Shown piece after piece: positions 40,729 through 41,474 of a stretch of DNA of 41,474 bases; position 1 is the stretch's first letter; the number at the start of each line of letters is the position of its first letter. The position numbers were made by a program, and so were the translations under genes. This DNA is from Candidatus Neomicrothrix sp. UBA7388 (GTDB lineage Bacteria; Actinomycetota; Acidimicrobiia; Acidimicrobiales; Poriferisodalaceae), in assembly GCA_002470695.1 (NCBI GenBank), contig DKNM01000080.1:2390-43863 (forward strand). The letters are read 5' to 3'. The notes beneath the pieces are model-generated. The model searched no databases. It was not told where the DNA came from and saw only the letters and a program-made list of their open reading frames with translations.

Positions 40729-41474
40729 TCATGACTTCGACGTTCGTCTGTCCAACATCTTCTTGAAGTGTGCCGCTCCGTTCATTGCGGGAACACGTCC
40801 CTCTCCGGGGCCCATGTCACCCAAAACCGTAAAGGCCGCTGGAACCTTAAAAGCAAAAGGCTCCTCCTTGGGAACTCCACAAGCCTCATCATCACACGAC
40901 TGCCACTTAACTCGACCACGAACAGACACCCACCTGCCATCATCATCTTTAACAATCGCACGCCCATTTTGAGCAACCGGTAGGCGCAACACCACGTCAC
41001 CGTCATAGACCTGAAGCGTGTGGCCATCCCCGGCAAGACTCAACGAAGTCGTAACTGGAGCAATCGGAGTGTACGCGACTATCCCTTCTAGATCGTCATC
41101 GAGTTCTATCGAAGCAGCTACCAGCCCCTCTGGAACGGGATGGTCATACAGGTGCAATCCTTCAGGAACAGTGAATCTCGCAACGATCTGTCGCGTAATC
41201 CCCACCGGCAGAGATTCACCATCAAACTCAACTTGAACAGAGACATCTTGGCCACCGTCTCGTTTTTCTTCGAGATCAACCTGCTCCCCACGGAGCGCAG
41301 CCAGCAATTGCTCGGGACCGGGGCGAACGTGGAAGTTATTCTCGAAAAACTTTTGGACGATAGCTCCTGTTTCATCTACCACGTATACCCCAGGAAAGGG
41401 AATTCCGTACCAAGGGTGATCGTCTTCAGAAATCAAAGTATTCAAAATCCCGAAGGACCGAATAACTTCACTAT
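40729..41474 (-). CDS. Redoxin/DsbD-N-like fusion protein (5' end outside window)
   Basis: The frame is open beyond the window edge (IRSFGILNT continues into the first visible residues), so the TTG near 41445 is not the start. The N-terminal visible part is the end of a thioredoxin-fold AhpC/TSA peroxiredoxin (GIPFPGVYVVDETGAIVQKFFE). After a short linker, ~150 residues resemble the DsbD N-terminal Ig-like domain, with VKWQSCDDEACGVPKEEPF carrying the C-x5-C pair (DsbD: GC..C). It may transfer reducing power from a peroxiredoxin to envelope substrates or protect against peroxide. Cellular location cannot be decided because the N-terminus is missing. Confidence 0.8.
   Translation of the reverse strand, partial: SEVIRSFGILNTLISEDDHPWYGIPFPGVYVVDETGAIVQKFFENNFHVRPGPEQLLAALRGEQVDLEEKRDGGQDVSVQVEFDGESLPVGITRQIVARFTVPEGLHLYDHPVPEGLVAASIELDDDLEGIVAYTPIAPVTTSLSLAGDGHTLQVYDGDVVLRLPVAQNGRAIVKDDDGRWVSVRGRVKWQSCDDEACGVPKEEPFAFKVPAAFTVLGDMGPGEGRVPAMNGAAHFKKMLDRRTSKS

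Noticed and set aside
1..41474. tRNA, rRNA, CRISPR, insertion sequence or attachment site
   Set aside because: No cloverleaf, repeat-spacer array, transposase or flanking inverted repeats were found on reading the intergenic regions; gaps are short and mostly explained by promoters and leaders.

Overview
The window (about 41.5 kb, mid GC, densely coding on both strands) looks like a chromosome segment of an actinobacterium, most likely a marine Acidimicrobiia-type lineage. The grounds are family content and gene expression signals: a luciferase-like F420-type oxidoreductase, a cysteine-free thiolase-like protein of the mycobacterial TLP1 kind, an actinobacterial-type long 2-isopropylmalate synthase with a leucine-rich leader peptide, a 6C-RNA-like element, lipid and acyl-CoA enzymes, and many genes that begin 6 or 7 bases after a TANNNT -10 box (leaderless transcription). 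The taxonomic placement is inference. No rRNA, tRNA, CRISPR array, phage or insertion sequence was seen.

Layout. 1-6.3 kb: end of a CaiB-type CoA-transferase, a membrane-anchored J-domain protein divergent from a zinc-ribbon protein, prfC (release factor 3), and a translationally coupled LLM oxidoreductase/thiolase-like pair. 6.4-9.2 kb: a degenerate Ppx/GppA-like protein and leuA with a leader peptide and switchable hairpins. 9.3-13.7 kb: alpha/beta hydrolase, membrane-fused MurF-like ligase, D-Ala-D-Ala ligase and a lipoprotein with three strictly spaced four-cysteine repeats. 13.6-19.2 kb: a TetR repressor divergent from a fatty acyl-CoA reductase/HAD fusion, a LarA-like protein and a PlsC acyltransferase, with a perfect operator palindrome between them. 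19.2-25.7 kb: mitochondrial-type aconitase, a 6C-like ncRNA on the minus strand, LysR, a short acyl-CoA carboxyltransferase and citrate synthase. 25.7-34.7 kb: quinone oxidoreductase, acyl-CoA dehydrogenase, tyrosine phosphatase, MBL hydrolase, PGPGW protein, class I fumarase, DUF805, PhyH dioxygenase plus enoyl-CoA hydratase, DUF1330. 34.9-41.5 kb: HSL-type esterase, unknown membrane protein, a 47-residue small ORF, SnoaL-like protein, MFS transporter, N,N-dimethylformamidase-like protein, a second PhyH dioxygenase, and a partial redoxin/DsbD-N fusion.

How the genes fit together: three TCA enzymes (aconitase, citrate synthase, fumarase) lie near acyl-CoA catabolic and carboxylation enzymes, consistent with a heterotroph using fatty acids and small organic acids. 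The most system-like novelties are the TetR-controlled FAR-HAD/LarA-like/PlsC lipid cluster and the hydrolase/MurF-like/Ddl/Cys-repeat lipoprotein envelope cluster. The leaderless promoter pattern also corrects several start codons (prfC, quinone oxidoreductase, DUF805, esterase, carboxyltransferase) and supports an otherwise overlooked small gene at 36616-36759.
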